Part shown: in pieces, positions 1 to 6,942 of the stretch
How the letters are laid out: the number at the start of each line of letters is the position of its first letter
How positions within the stretch are numbered: the first letter of the stretch is position 1
NCBI GenBank assembly: GCA_947165795.1
Contig: CAMVBP010000012.1
Span: 1 to 18,750, forward strand
Length of the DNA: 18,750 nucleotides
DNA from: an uncultured Treponema sp.
GTDB lineage: Bacteria; Spirochaetota; Spirochaetia; Treponematales; Treponemataceae
Direction of reading: 5' to 3'
Translations under genes and position numbers: made by a program
Notes under the pieces: model-generated
The model's input: only the letters and a program-made list of their open reading frames with translations
What the model was told of the DNA's origin: nothing
Database searches by the model: none

Positions 1-175
1 GGCCGGCATCTAAAAGCTCTTCGTGCTGCTCTTCAGAAAGTTCATAACCTTTGCAAAGCTCTTCAAAATTTACAGAAAAAAGATATTCTTTACGGATAAA
101 AAAAGCAGAACCCTTTTCTAAAGTGGCGCGGAACATTCCCTTGTAAGAAGTTTCTTCAATTGAAATTACTAACAT
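1..175 (-). CDS. recX: RecX regulatory protein, N-terminal part (runs off window)
   Basis: The reading frame is open from an ATG at 175 to the left edge (58 complete codons) and begins MLVISIEETSYKGMF. It continues with a GSAFFIRKEYL segment and then a helical stretch ending GYELSEEQHEELLDAG. This matches the start of RecX proteins, where a short beta segment precedes the first three-helix repeat and a Leu-x-x-Gly-x-Glu-Leu turn is typical. RecX binds RecA filaments and limits recombination. The ATG has a good Shine-Dalgarno (GAAGGA, about 177-183). It lies about 20 nt downstream of the rpsI terminator, so it probably depends on read-through or on a promoter inside that region. The remaining repeats are outside the window, so the call rests on a short fragment plus gene order. 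Confidence 0.6.
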   Translation of the reverse strand, partial: MLVISIEETSYKGMFRATLEKGSAFFIRKEYLFSVNFEELCKGYELSEEQHEELLDAG

Positions 176-196
176 TCTTCCTTCGCAATAATTGCT

Positions 197-230
197 CAAA
201 AAAAAAGACGGTTTAAAAGCACCGTCTTTC
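197..230 (-). terminator. Intrinsic terminator of the rplM-rpsI operon
   Basis: A perfect 9-bp inverted repeat, AAAGACGGT (204-212) and ACCGTCTTT (221-229), surrounds an 8-nt loop. On the minus strand the stem is followed directly by a T run (203-197). That is the canonical Rho-independent form, oriented to stop transcription leaving rpsI. The recX start codon lies just beyond it. Confidence 0.9.
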
Positions 231-270
231 TGAACATAACAGGCAGTGGAAAACCACAACCTGAAAATAA

Positions 271-663
271 TTAACGTTTAGAGAACTGGAATCTTCTACG
301 AGCACCCTTCTGTCCGTACTTCTTACGTTCAACCATACGAGAGTCGCGAGTAAGATATCCGTTAGCCTTAAGTGCTGTTCTTGCATCCTGATCAATCTGA
401 ATAAGAGCACGTGAAATTCCGTGAAGACAAGCAGCAGCCTGTCCGTTCATTCCGCCACCCTGAACGTTAATCAAGATATCGTATTTGTTACCCATAGAAG
501 TAACTAAAAGTGGCTGCTGAACAACCTGCACCTGCTGAGCAGTTGCAAAATAATCATTAACATCTTTACCGTTTACTACAATTTTTCCTGAGCCGTCGCG
601 AACAAAAACTCGGGCTACAGCTGTCTTTCTTCTTCCTGTACCAATAGCAATATTCTTTACCAT
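271..663 (-). CDS. rpsI: 30S ribosomal protein S9 (uS9)
   Basis: A 130-residue protein, the normal length for bacterial S9. It starts MVKNIAIGTGRRKTAVARV and ends with the diagnostic basic tail KKYGQKGARRRFQFSKR. In the 30S head this tail reaches the P-site tRNA, and the terminal Lys-Arg is the conserved end of the family. The GRRKTAVARV motif near the N-terminus and the central GGG segment (QGGGMNGQ) are family signatures. A strong Shine-Dalgarno (GGGAG) precedes the ATG. The gene follows rplM by 16 nt, the usual L13-S9 operon order, and is closed by a terminator at 197-230. Confidence 0.98.
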   Translation of the reverse strand: MVKNIAIGTGRRKTAVARVFVRDGSGKIVVNGKDVNDYFATAQQVQVVQQPLLVTSMGNKYDILINVQGGGMNGQAAACLHGISRALIQIDQDARTALKANGYLTRDSRMVERKKYGQKGARRRFQFSKR

Positions 664-679
664 TTTCTAACTCCCAAAA

Positions 680-1108
680 TTAAAGTTCAACTGGCTGTGG
701 ATTCTGTGCTGCATGAGGATGTTCAGCACCAGCATAAATCTTTACATTGTTAATCATCTTGCGGCCAAGTCTTCCGTGTGGAAGCATTCCTTCTACAGCA
801 ATCTGCATTGGATCTGTAGGATGTTTTTCCAAAAGCTTCTCATAAGTATGAGCCTTAAGTCCACCTACAAAACCTGTGTGATGATAATAAATTTTTTTCT
901 GTTCTTTTCCGCCAGTAACGATAGCTTTATCTGCATTGATAATTACAACAAAATCACCCATCAACTGGTTTCTTGTGAAAGTAGCCTTATTTTTACCGCG
1001 TGCAATATAAGCAGCCTTTGCAGCTACGCGTCCGAGCGGTTTTCCTTCTGCATCAATAATGTACCATTTACGTGCCTGGTCACATTCATTTACAAAAATA
1101 GTTTCCAT
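680..1108 (-). CDS. rplM: 50S ribosomal protein L13 (uL13)
   Basis: A 142-residue protein of standard length for bacterial L13, an early-assembly protein of the large subunit. Family motifs are KWYIIDAEGKPLGRVAAKAA near the N-terminus, GDFVVIINADK in the centre, the YYHHTGFVGG segment, and AVEGMLPHGRLGRKM in the C-terminal third. It is the first gene of the L13-S9 operon. A promoter lies at 1220-1249 with a leader of about 105 nt that folds into hairpins, so autogenous control by L13, as known in other bacteria, is plausible. AAGG seven bases before the ATG serves as ribosome binding site. Confidence 0.98.
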   Translation of the reverse strand: METIFVNECDQARKWYIIDAEGKPLGRVAAKAAYIARGKNKATFTRNQLMGDFVVIINADKAIVTGGKEQKKIYYHHTGFVGGLKAHTYEKLLEKHPTDPMQIAVEGMLPHGRLGRKMINNVKIYAGAEHPHAAQNPQPVEL

Positions 1109-1213
1109 GATATACCTTACTTATAATAAAAGTTTATCTGCAGTTGCAAATACTTGCATCTTATTTGAAACTGCCAAGGATTTATGATGAGCAGTCAAAA
1201 ATCCTATAACGGG
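1109..1213 (-). ncRNA. Structured 5' leader of rplM-rpsI mRNA (candidate L13 leader)
   Basis: The transcript predicted from the promoter at 1220-1249 carries about 105 nt before the rplM ATG. It can form two hairpins. The first is GGAUUU/AAAUCC (1204-1199 with 1183-1178, 15-nt loop). The second is a 12-bp stem interrupted by one mismatch: 1174-1169 pairs with 1145-1140, and 1167-1162 pairs with 1152-1147, around a 9-nt loop. No intrinsic terminator is visible, so control would be translational or through L13 binding. L13-operon leaders are known from Firmicutes and Bacteroidetes; I infer analogy and do not claim homology. Confidence 0.45.
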
Positions 1214-1219
1214 TAGAGT

Positions 1220-1249
1220 ATAATACCAAAAAAAGCGTTTTTGTGTCAA
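1220..1249 (-). promoter_or_regulatory. Promoter of rplM-rpsI
   Basis: On the minus strand a consensus -35 TTGACA (1249-1244) is separated by 18 bp from TATTAT (1225-1220). This is the only perfect -35 hexamer I found upstream of a gene in the window, as expected for a ribosomal protein operon. Transcription should start near 1213. Confidence 0.8.
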
Positions 1250-1266
1250 TATATGCGTTTTTTATT

Positions 1267-1294
1267 TTGAAGTTGGGATAAATTCGTTTATAAT
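1267..1294 (+). promoter_or_regulatory. Promoter of the HD-GYP gene, predicting a leaderless mRNA
   Basis: TTGAAG (1267-1272), a 16-bp spacer and a perfect TATAAT (1289-1294) lie directly upstream of the ATG at 1302. Only seven bases separate the -10 box from the start codon and no Shine-Dalgarno is present, so transcription probably begins at or next to the A of the ATG. Confidence 0.65.
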
Positions 1295-1301
1295 TAAATT
1301 T

Positions 1302-2533
1302 ATGTCTGATTATAAAGAGTTTTCAACCAGTGATGAATTTAAAAATGATTTCTTTTCAGATGATAAACTTTCTCTTCTTCTTGCTAAGGTTGTTTCACTT
1401 ACAATGTTCCTTTTAGGAGTTATATTGACCTTTACGACTTATTTTGAAGGCAATAAGTCTATGGTTATTGTAAGTCTTACTTATGGACCTCTTTTTCTTA
1501 TTTCATTCATCGTTACATCAATAACAAAAAAATCAAAGTTCTTTTTTGTACTTGGCTATATACTCAGTTTTTTAATGGAAATTGTTTTCCTTACTACAGG
1601 CGGACAGAAAGGCTTTGGAATTCTGTGGATGTGTATTATTACTCTTTTTACCTTTTTCTCACATCAAAAACGAATGTTCTATATAGTGAATTCAATCTAT
1701 CTGCTTCTTGTAATTCTTGGATTCTGGACTCCGCTTTCTAAATTCTGTTATGACTTTTCCGATACAATGCGAATCCGTTTTCCATTGCTTTATATGATTG
1801 AATTTATTTTTGCATGTATAATCAGGCTTAGGTTTTCTAAAATTGAATATAATAGAAACCTTTTGCTGAATAACCTTATTAATCTTCAGGGAAGCCTCCA
1901 GCAGCAGGTAGATGAACGTACAAAAGAATTACAGATGGAAAAAAATAATTCAGAAACCTTACTTATTGAACTTACTCAGGCGCTTGCAACAACAATTGAT
2001 GCTAAAGATAAATATACAAGCGGTCACTCAAGACGTGTTGCAGATTATTCAAAAATGCTTGCCTCGGCGCTTGGAAAAGACATAAAAGCACAGCAGGAAA
2101 TTTATCTTTTTGCACTTTACATGATATTGGAAAAATAGGAATTCCAGACTGGATTATAAATAAACGCGACAGCCTTACAGAAGAAGAATTTGCAGAAGTA
2201 AAGAAACATCCTGAAATAGGCTACGAAATTTTAAAGAATATTTCGACTCTGCCAAATCTAAAGGCTGGGGTACGCTGGCATCATGAACGAATGGATGGAA
2301 AAGGTTATCCGGACGGGCTCAAGGGTAATCAAATACCTGAATATGCAAGAATAATCAGTGTTGCGGACTCTTACGACGCTATGACTTCTAACCGAAGTTA
2401 CCGAAATGCATTGCCGCAGGATGTTGTCCGTGCAGAAATTGAAAAAAAATCAGGTACTCAGTTTGCACCGGAAGTTGCTGCAAAAATGCTTGAAATTATA
2501 GATGCAGACAAAGAGTACAAACTGAGGGAATAA
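1302..2533 (+). pseudogene. Membrane HD-GYP c-di-GMP phosphodiesterase, interrupted by a 1-nt frameshift
   Basis: The first frame (1302-2138) gives 278 residues: about six hydrophobic segments within residues 25-185, a short coiled coil (QQQVDERTKELQME), and the start of an HD-GYP domain with the first metal-ligand His in YTSGHSRRVA. It then stops at TAG 2136-2138. The -1 frame from about 2117 supplies the rest without a gap: LHDIGKIGIPD (the HD motif), KKHPEIG, WHHERMDGKGYPDGL (the GYP motif) and VADSYDAMTSNRSYR. The break is at the T run 2116-2118. One extra T would restore ALLHDIGK and a continuous protein of about 410 residues. Intact, it would be a membrane sensor hydrolysing c-di-GMP to pGpG/GMP. 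All active-site motifs are preserved, so the lesion is recent, a phase switch, or a sequencing error. Confidence 0.85.
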
Positions 2534-2542
2534 TTTCAATAA

Positions 2543-2767
2543 TTAATCTTCTTTTTTACTTTCTGCTTCTTCTTTTTCTGCTTCTTTTTTATCTTTAATA
2601 TCTGCAGCACCAATAAACAGACAGATAAGACCTACAAATGCAGCAAATACAGGAAGACAGCCTTTTAAGAACGAAATTACATCCGGTCCCCAGGCAAGCG
2701 GTCCCATTGGAAGAACAGAAAAAACTGTAAATGCAATAAAAATCAATCCAAGAATTATAGAAATCAT
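2543..2767 (-). CDS. Small two-TM membrane protein of unknown function
   Basis: A 74-residue protein starting MISIILGLIFIAFTVFSV. The ATG at 2767 is chosen over an upstream in-frame start because a strong Shine-Dalgarno (TAAGGAGT, 2780-2773) lies five bases before it. Two hydrophobic segments (about residues 2-18 and 36-57) flank a loop with LPMGPLAWGPDVISFLKGC. The tail is highly charged and alternates Lys, Glu and Asp to the C-terminus (KDKKEAEKEEAESKKED). I do not recognise a family. The charged tail is probably cytoplasmic. The gene has its own promoter (2854-2882) and a hairpin-rich leader, and it converges with the HD-GYP gene, leaving 9 bp between the stop codons. Confidence 0.7.
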   Translation of the reverse strand: MISIILGLIFIAFTVFSVLPMGPLAWGPDVISFLKGCLPVFAAFVGLICLFIGAADIKDKKEAEKEEAESKKED

Positions 2768-2784
2768 ATAACACTCCTTAATCT

Positions 2785-2820
2785 CCGCAATAGCGGTGCT
2801 GCACAGAGGCAGTTGCGCAG
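2785..2820 (-). promoter_or_regulatory. Paired hairpins in the leader of the small membrane protein
   Basis: In the mRNA a 7-bp stem (CTGCGCA 2820-2814 with TGTGCAG 2805-2799, one G-U pair, 8-nt loop) is followed by CCGC-UAUU-GCGG (2796-2793 with 2788-2785). The second hairpin ends five bases before the Shine-Dalgarno. They might affect ribosome access; no ligand or family is recognised. Confidence 0.35.
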
Positions 2821-2853
2821 GAAAAAACTTTTTAAATCTCCCGTACATATAAA

Positions 2854-2882
2854 AGAATAAACAAAAAATCACGAGTATGCAA
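2854..2882 (-). promoter_or_regulatory. Promoter of the small membrane protein gene
   Basis: TTGCAT (2882-2877), a 17-bp spacer and TATTCT (2859-2854) on the minus strand. Transcription would start near 2847, giving a leader of about 80 nt that contains two hairpins. Confidence 0.5.
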
Positions 2883-2971
2883 GAAAAAAAGTTTTATTTC
2901 TATATATTCACCTGCAATTATTAATACGGGGAGGTTTTTCATTAACTAAAGACAAACACAACTTTTTCTTA

Positions 2972-2982
2972 TATAATATAAT
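2972..2982 (+). promoter_or_regulatory. Overlapping -10 boxes upstream of the DUF2804-like gene
   Basis: Two overlapping perfect TATAAT hexamers (2972-2977 and 2977-2982) lie immediately upstream of the ATG at 2985. No convincing -35 and no Shine-Dalgarno are seen. If the first box is used, the -10 to ATG distance is seven bases, the same as for the HD-GYP gene, which again implies a leaderless transcript. Confidence 0.45.
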
Positions 2983-2984
2983 GC

Positions 2985-4052
2985 ATGTATTCCAGAACTT
3001 TTAAAAAAGCACCGGAAAAAATCGTAGAAAAAGGTTCAGCAAAATTCGGAACATATCAGGATGTTTCTCCAAAACTCGATATAAGAGGAATGCATGCGCC
3101 TTATGCAGGAGTTCCTGTTCCGTCATTTATTTCAAATCTTAGAATTAAAAGCCGCCTTGAATATGCTTTTTCTCTTGATAATTATATAGGTATAGCAATT
3201 TTTTATGACTTTAAGGCAATCGGTCTTGGCGAAATAATTTTCTGGAACAAAGAAACCGGTAAAAGAAATGCTTATCATACTATAATGGCACCGCGCCGTC
3301 GTTTTGTACCGATTCACACTACTAAAGGAATTTGTGCCTGTTATAGAAATTCACGTTATTTAAAAATTTCGTGGGGAAGAAATCACGAGCATCATGCACT
3401 TTCATTTAAAGTAAAAGGTGATAAAAGACGTCCAAATGCAAAAGGATTTCTCTTCTCTCCTATCGACGATAAAAACCATTGCGATGTAAGTTTTGTTTCT
3501 CCATCTCCATCATTCTCAAGATGTTCTGCAACCTGGATAAGTACAATGAGCTTAAACGGCCAGATTTCTTTAAGAAACAAAAAACAGAAAGAACAGATCT
3601 CTGCAAATTCAAAAGGACTTGGAATGATGGTTCTTAACAGAACTTATATAAAAATGCATTCAAAGTCTACATACATTTACGGAATGCAGAAAATTAAAAA
3701 TGATGACGTTTATTTTTATCTGCGCTCATCTAATCTGGATGCGGCCGATTCCGATTCCTACAACGACAACGTGCTTTTTGTAAACAATGAACCGACTGCG
3801 CTTCCTCCGGTTTATATAACTCATCCTTTCGGGATGAAAAAACGCTGGATTATTCAGGACACCGAAAGCATGGTAGATTTAGCCTTTACCCCGGTTTCTC
3901 TGGCTCCAAGGACATTAAATCTTATTGTACTTAGAATGGATTACCAGCTGATATACGGCACCTTTGAAGGCACTTTATTAACAAAAGACGGCAAAAAAAT
4001 AGCTCTTAAAAACTTTTCCGGAATATTGTATAAAAATCTTTTAAGACTTTAA
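2985..4052 (+). CDS. DUF2804-like protein of unknown function
   Basis: A soluble-looking protein of 355 residues with no signal peptide or membrane segment, rich in beta-type sequence and aromatic residues. The C-terminal third has the pattern I associate with DUF2804: ALPPVYITHPFG, then WIIQDTESMVDLAFTP, then a DYQLIYGTFEGTLLTKDG segment, and the end GILYKNLLRL. The biochemical role of DUF2804 is unknown, and the assignment is from memory of its conserved tail. The start at 2985 follows two TATAAT boxes with no ribosome binding site. The next gene's -35 region lies inside the last codons, so the two may be separately or jointly transcribed. Confidence 0.5.
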   Translation: MYSRTFKKAPEKIVEKGSAKFGTYQDVSPKLDIRGMHAPYAGVPVPSFISNLRIKSRLEYAFSLDNYIGIAIFYDFKAIGLGEIIFWNKETGKRNAYHTIMAPRRRFVPIHTTKGICACYRNSRYLKISWGRNHEHHALSFKVKGDKRRPNAKGFLFSPIDDKNHCDVSFVSPSPSFSRCSATWISTMSLNGQISLRNKKQKEQISANSKGLGMMVLNRTYIKMHSKSTYIYGMQKIKNDDVYFYLRSSNLDAADSDSYNDNVLFVNNEPTALPPVYITHPFGMKKRWIIQDTESMVDLAFTPVSLAPRTLNLIVLRMDYQLIYGTFEGTLLTKDGKKIALKNFSGILYKNLLRL

Positions 4053-4089
4053 TACTTGGTGTATAATCATAGTTATTATATAGAAGAGG
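4040..4089 (+). promoter_or_regulatory. Promoter and ribosome binding site of the large unknown gene
   Basis: TTTAAG (4040-4045), a 16-bp spacer and a perfect TATAAT (4062-4067), followed by the Shine-Dalgarno AAGAGG (4084-4089) eight bases before the ATG at 4098. The Shine-Dalgarno fixes the start at 4098 and not at the in-frame ATG 4056, which lies upstream of the -10 box. Confidence 0.6.
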
Positions 4090-4097
4090 TTTTTGTA

Positions 4098-6044
4098 ATG
4101 GCTGAAGAAATTAACAAAACTGCAGATTGGGCTCCCGGTACTCTGGATAAAACCAGAAAAAATATTGGAGACATTAGCGATAAAGATGCAGCTGTAATGG
4201 CTAAAAAGCTCGGCGGTCAGGTAATGTACGAGCGAAGTTCAACAAATTCCGCACCTTCTCAAAATAAAGGCGGACGAATTGTTCGTCAGCAGTCTTCAGG
4301 TTCTGGCTCTTCTTCATCATCTTCTTCTATGCCGGATTTTTCGGGTCAGAAAAAACGTTACCAGAGAGAATTACTTCCAAATATTTCTAAAAAAACTGCA
4401 AATGCAATAGACAAATTAATGATGGCACCGGAATATAAAATTAAACCGAATTACGGAGTATTTAATTTTGTAAGAAACTGGCAGAAAAACGGAACAGAAA
4501 AAATTATTCCTGAATTCTATGAATATAAAATGAAGCAGATGCTCGACCACATGGAAGCATTTATTACCGTTATAAAAACTTTAATTCAGGTTGCACCTGC
4601 CACATATAAAACAAAAATTGCAAATGGTACCGAACCTAAATTTAAATTTTTAAGAATGGTTGCCGGCTGGACAATGCAGGGAATTAAAATTGAATATTTT
4701 AATGTTCAGAATGCACCTCAGCCGCTTCTTGTAGCCGATTTAATTCCTACAACCCGTGCAATTTATAAACCGCTTATTACTGTATATTATTATGGAAACA
4801 GCAAAATTCCAAAGCTTATAAAAGAAATCTATTCCGACGAAGCTGCATATCCGGATTCTCCTCAGGAAAAACTTTCGGGTTATGCAAAACAGGCTATTAC
4901 TGAATGGCTTTATCTGGAAACAGAAATTATTAAAAAACTTTACCCTCTGCTCTTAAGAATGTGTTCAGATACTTTTGAACCTTATCCAACATTCTTTAAT
5001 ACAAAAGCCGGAGAAATCTTAAAATTTGTTGGACTTCATAAATTTGACCTTCTTCTTCCGGATAAGCCAAAAGAACCGGCTCCTGAAGAAAAAGCTAAAA
5101 AACCGGAGCCTCCGCAGAAAGGTGTAAAGGACTCTACAGTTTTAACAGGCTTAAAATTATTGAATCAGATGTTCCCTGAAGCAGGCTTTGATAAGCTTGA
5201 TGAATATCCTGATTTTTATCCGTACTTCCAGCCTATCTTCAAATTTGATGACGGCTTTAATCTGCTTGCTCCTGATAATCCTCTTCAGACTATTATGGTT
5301 TTACAGCAGATTATTGAAGAGTGCTTCCAGGGTTGCCGAAACATCCGTTTTGTAGAACCGGAAAATCCTAAAAAGGGAGCTGATTCAATTGTTCAGGTTC
5401 TTGATGACTGGTCTGCTTACCGCGAAGAATCATTCGAAAACTTATACTGCCAGCCTCTTGAAGATCTTGTTAATTCAATTTATTCTCAGCCTGATTTTGC
5501 AACAACTCACAGTGGAAAAAGAACGCTCACAAATTTATTGTGGCAGATAACCTACACCTTCCTTCCAAACTTTAAATTTGAACAGCTGTTACTTGAGCAT
5601 CCTTCAAACGAAAGCAAATATCGTCCGTTATTCCACAGAACTGATTTTGCACGTAAATTCTTAACCTTAGTAATTAACGAATGCGATGCCGCTGCAAAGA
5701 CAAAAGGAAAATGCAATCTTATTGAAAATCCTTGGGAACATTATAAGTTTGATATTCCTAACGAAGTTTCAAAGAGACTGGATGTTCTTCTGGGCGCACA
5801 GAATAAAACTGCAAACACAACTGCAAACAATGCAAACCTTTTAAAGTACACTTTGTGTTTTATTGCTGTACTTGACTGGTATGTTAATAATCCGGACAGT
5901 CCTGCTTACCAGACAGATCCAATGCATATATTCAGAATCTCTCCGGCAGATGGAAAACCAGTATTCTCTGTACCGGAAAGAAACGATCAGAATAAATTAT
6001 TTGCAGAAGCAATCAGGGCAAGCTATAAAAACGCTGCAAAATAA
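4098..6044 (+). CDS. Large conserved-looking protein of unknown function, probably cytoplasmic
   Basis: A 648-residue protein starting MAEEINKTADWAPGTLDKTR, with no signal peptide or obvious membrane segment. The first 90 or so residues look disordered and include a Gly/Ser run at about 66-78. A first helical domain follows (about 95-315, including the YEYKMKQMLDHMEAF helix and a Tyr-rich TVYYYGNSKIPKLIKEIYSD stretch). A Pro/Lys/Glu-rich linker (about 320-345, PKEPAPEEKAKKPEPPQKG) leads to a second helical domain to the end. I do not recognise the family. From composition it may be a spirochaete-specific scaffold-like protein, which is inference only. It has its own promoter downstream of the DUF2804-like gene and converges tightly with the B6 kinase (two bases between stops). 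Confidence 0.75.
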   Translation: MAEEINKTADWAPGTLDKTRKNIGDISDKDAAVMAKKLGGQVMYERSSTNSAPSQNKGGRIVRQQSSGSGSSSSSSSMPDFSGQKKRYQRELLPNISKKTANAIDKLMMAPEYKIKPNYGVFNFVRNWQKNGTEKIIPEFYEYKMKQMLDHMEAFITVIKTLIQVAPATYKTKIANGTEPKFKFLRMVAGWTMQGIKIEYFNVQNAPQPLLVADLIPTTRAIYKPLITVYYYGNSKIPKLIKEIYSDEAAYPDSPQEKLSGYAKQAITEWLYLETEIIKKLYPLLLRMCSDTFEPYPTFFNTKAGEILKFVGLHKFDLLLPDKPKEPAPEEKAKKPEPPQKGVKDSTVLTGLKLLNQMFPEAGFDKLDEYPDFYPYFQPIFKFDDGFNLLAPDNPLQTIMVLQQIIEECFQGCRNIRFVEPENPKKGADSIVQVLDDWSAYREESFENLYCQPLEDLVNSIYSQPDFATTHSGKRTLTNLLWQITYTFLPNFKFEQLLLEHPSNESKYRPLFHRTDFARKFLTLVINECDAAAKTKGKCNLIENPWEHYKFDIPNEVSKRLDVLLGAQNKTANTTANNANLLKYTLCFIAVLDWYVNNPDSPAYQTDPMHIFRISPADGKPVFSVPERNDQNKLFAEAIRASYKNAAK

Positions 6045-6046
6045 AA

Positions 6047-6886
6047 TTAATTTTCCTCTAATCTCTTAACAAGATAAGGAATAGCTGTCTCAAAATCTAC
6101 GCCATACCAGTTATAATCCGGATGACTCAGCGTGCAGCCTATTGCTTCTACAACAAAGTCTCCGGCCAGTGCTGCTGCTGATTTTAAATTCATTCCGCGC
6201 ATAAGCGCACCTGTGAGCACGCTTGCAAAAATGTCTCCCGTTCCATGAAAGCTCTGCGGCATTTTTTTATGAAAATACCATTCAATTTTATCGTTTACAG
6301 AATCAAATATTGCAATGCCTATTTTATCATCTCCAAACTGAACGCCTTTAAGAACAACTTTTTTTGCTCCAAGACCCGCAAGCTTGTGCAGTAAATCTTC
6401 AACGTACGCTTTATCGTAGCCGCTTTCTTTGTATTCAATTCCAAGCATAAAAGATGCTTCCGTCATATTCGGAACAATTACATCAGCTTTTGAACAAAGC
6501 TCAGCCATTGCAAAAGCAAATTCCTGAGTAAATCCGGAATATAAATTTCCATTATCAGCCATACATGGATCAACAATCACAAGTGAATCATTCGCAGCAA
6601 AATCTTCAAACATTTTTTTCATAAGATTCAGCTGTTCAAAAGATCCTAAATAACCTGTGTAAATTGCATCAAAATGGAACTGCTCTTTTTTCCAATGCTC
6701 ACAAATTGGTGTAATTTCTTTTGTTAAATCACAGAATGTAAAATTCTTAAAAGCGGTATGAGTTGATAAAACTGCTGTAGGCAAAATACAGGTTTCAACT
6801 CCCATTGCAGAAATTATTGGCAAAGCCACTGTAAGGGAACATTTTCCCACACAAGAAATATCTTGAACTGTTATTACTCTTTTCAT
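6047..6886 (-). CDS. Pyridoxal/pyridoxamine kinase (PfkB superfamily)
   Basis: A 279-residue protein of the ribokinase-like B6 kinase family. It phosphorylates pyridoxal, pyridoxamine or pyridoxine in vitamin B6 salvage to feed the PLP pool. The N-terminus (VQDISCVGKCSLTVALPI) matches the pyridoxamine kinase subgroup common in Firmicutes. Further signatures are DAIYTGYLGS, VIVDPCMADNG, VPNMTEA, KKVVLKG and the anion-hole/catalytic motif HGTGDIFAS with catalytic Asp at about 218. The gene is transcribed away from a MocR/PdxR-like regulator across only 56 bp, which strongly suggests that the regulator controls it. No clear Shine-Dalgarno precedes the ATG. Confidence 0.9.
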   Translation of the reverse strand: MKRVITVQDISCVGKCSLTVALPIISAMGVETCILPTAVLSTHTAFKNFTFCDLTKEITPICEHWKKEQFHFDAIYTGYLGSFEQLNLMKKMFEDFAANDSLVIVDPCMADNGNLYSGFTQEFAFAMAELCSKADVIVPNMTEASFMLGIEYKESGYDKAYVEDLLHKLAGLGAKKVVLKGVQFGDDKIGIAIFDSVNDKIEWYFHKKMPQSFHGTGDIFASVLTGALMRGMNLKSAAALAGDFVVEAIGCTLSHPDYNWYGVDFETAIPYLVKRLEEN

Positions 6887-6903
6887 ACGATTACTTTAAT
6901 GTT

Positions 6904-6931
6904 AAACTGTATTTATCAAAAGTAGCAGTTT
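6904..6931. promoter_or_regulatory. Inverted repeat between the B6 kinase and its divergent regulator (candidate operator)
   Basis: AAACTG (6904-6909) and CAGTTT (6926-6931) form an inverted repeat. The half-site centres are 22 bp apart, about two helical turns, inside the 56-bp divergent intergenic region. Position and spacing suit a regulator dimer, but six-base half-sites in AT-rich DNA can occur by chance. Confidence 0.3.
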
Positions 6932-6942
6932 TCAAATATTTT

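Noticed and set aside
713..1126. 137-codon plus-strand frame opposite rplM
   Set aside because: It is antisense to a certain ribosomal protein gene and has no Shine-Dalgarno or recognisable protein features.
2108..2120. Programmed -1 ribosomal frameshift in the HD-GYP gene
   Set aside because: No X XXY YYZ heptamer is in register at the break. Adding one T in the T run gives the conserved ALLHDIGK, so an indel explains it better.
4056..4097. Upstream in-frame start of the large unknown protein
   Set aside because: ATG 4056 lies before the -10 box at 4062-4067 and has no ribosome binding site, whereas 4098 has AAGAGG at good spacing.
6043..6054. AAAATTAATTTT palindrome between the convergent unknown gene and the B6 kinase as a terminator
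   Set aside because: A 12-nt AT-only palindrome with no loop is too weak for an intrinsic terminator and is expected by chance in this composition.
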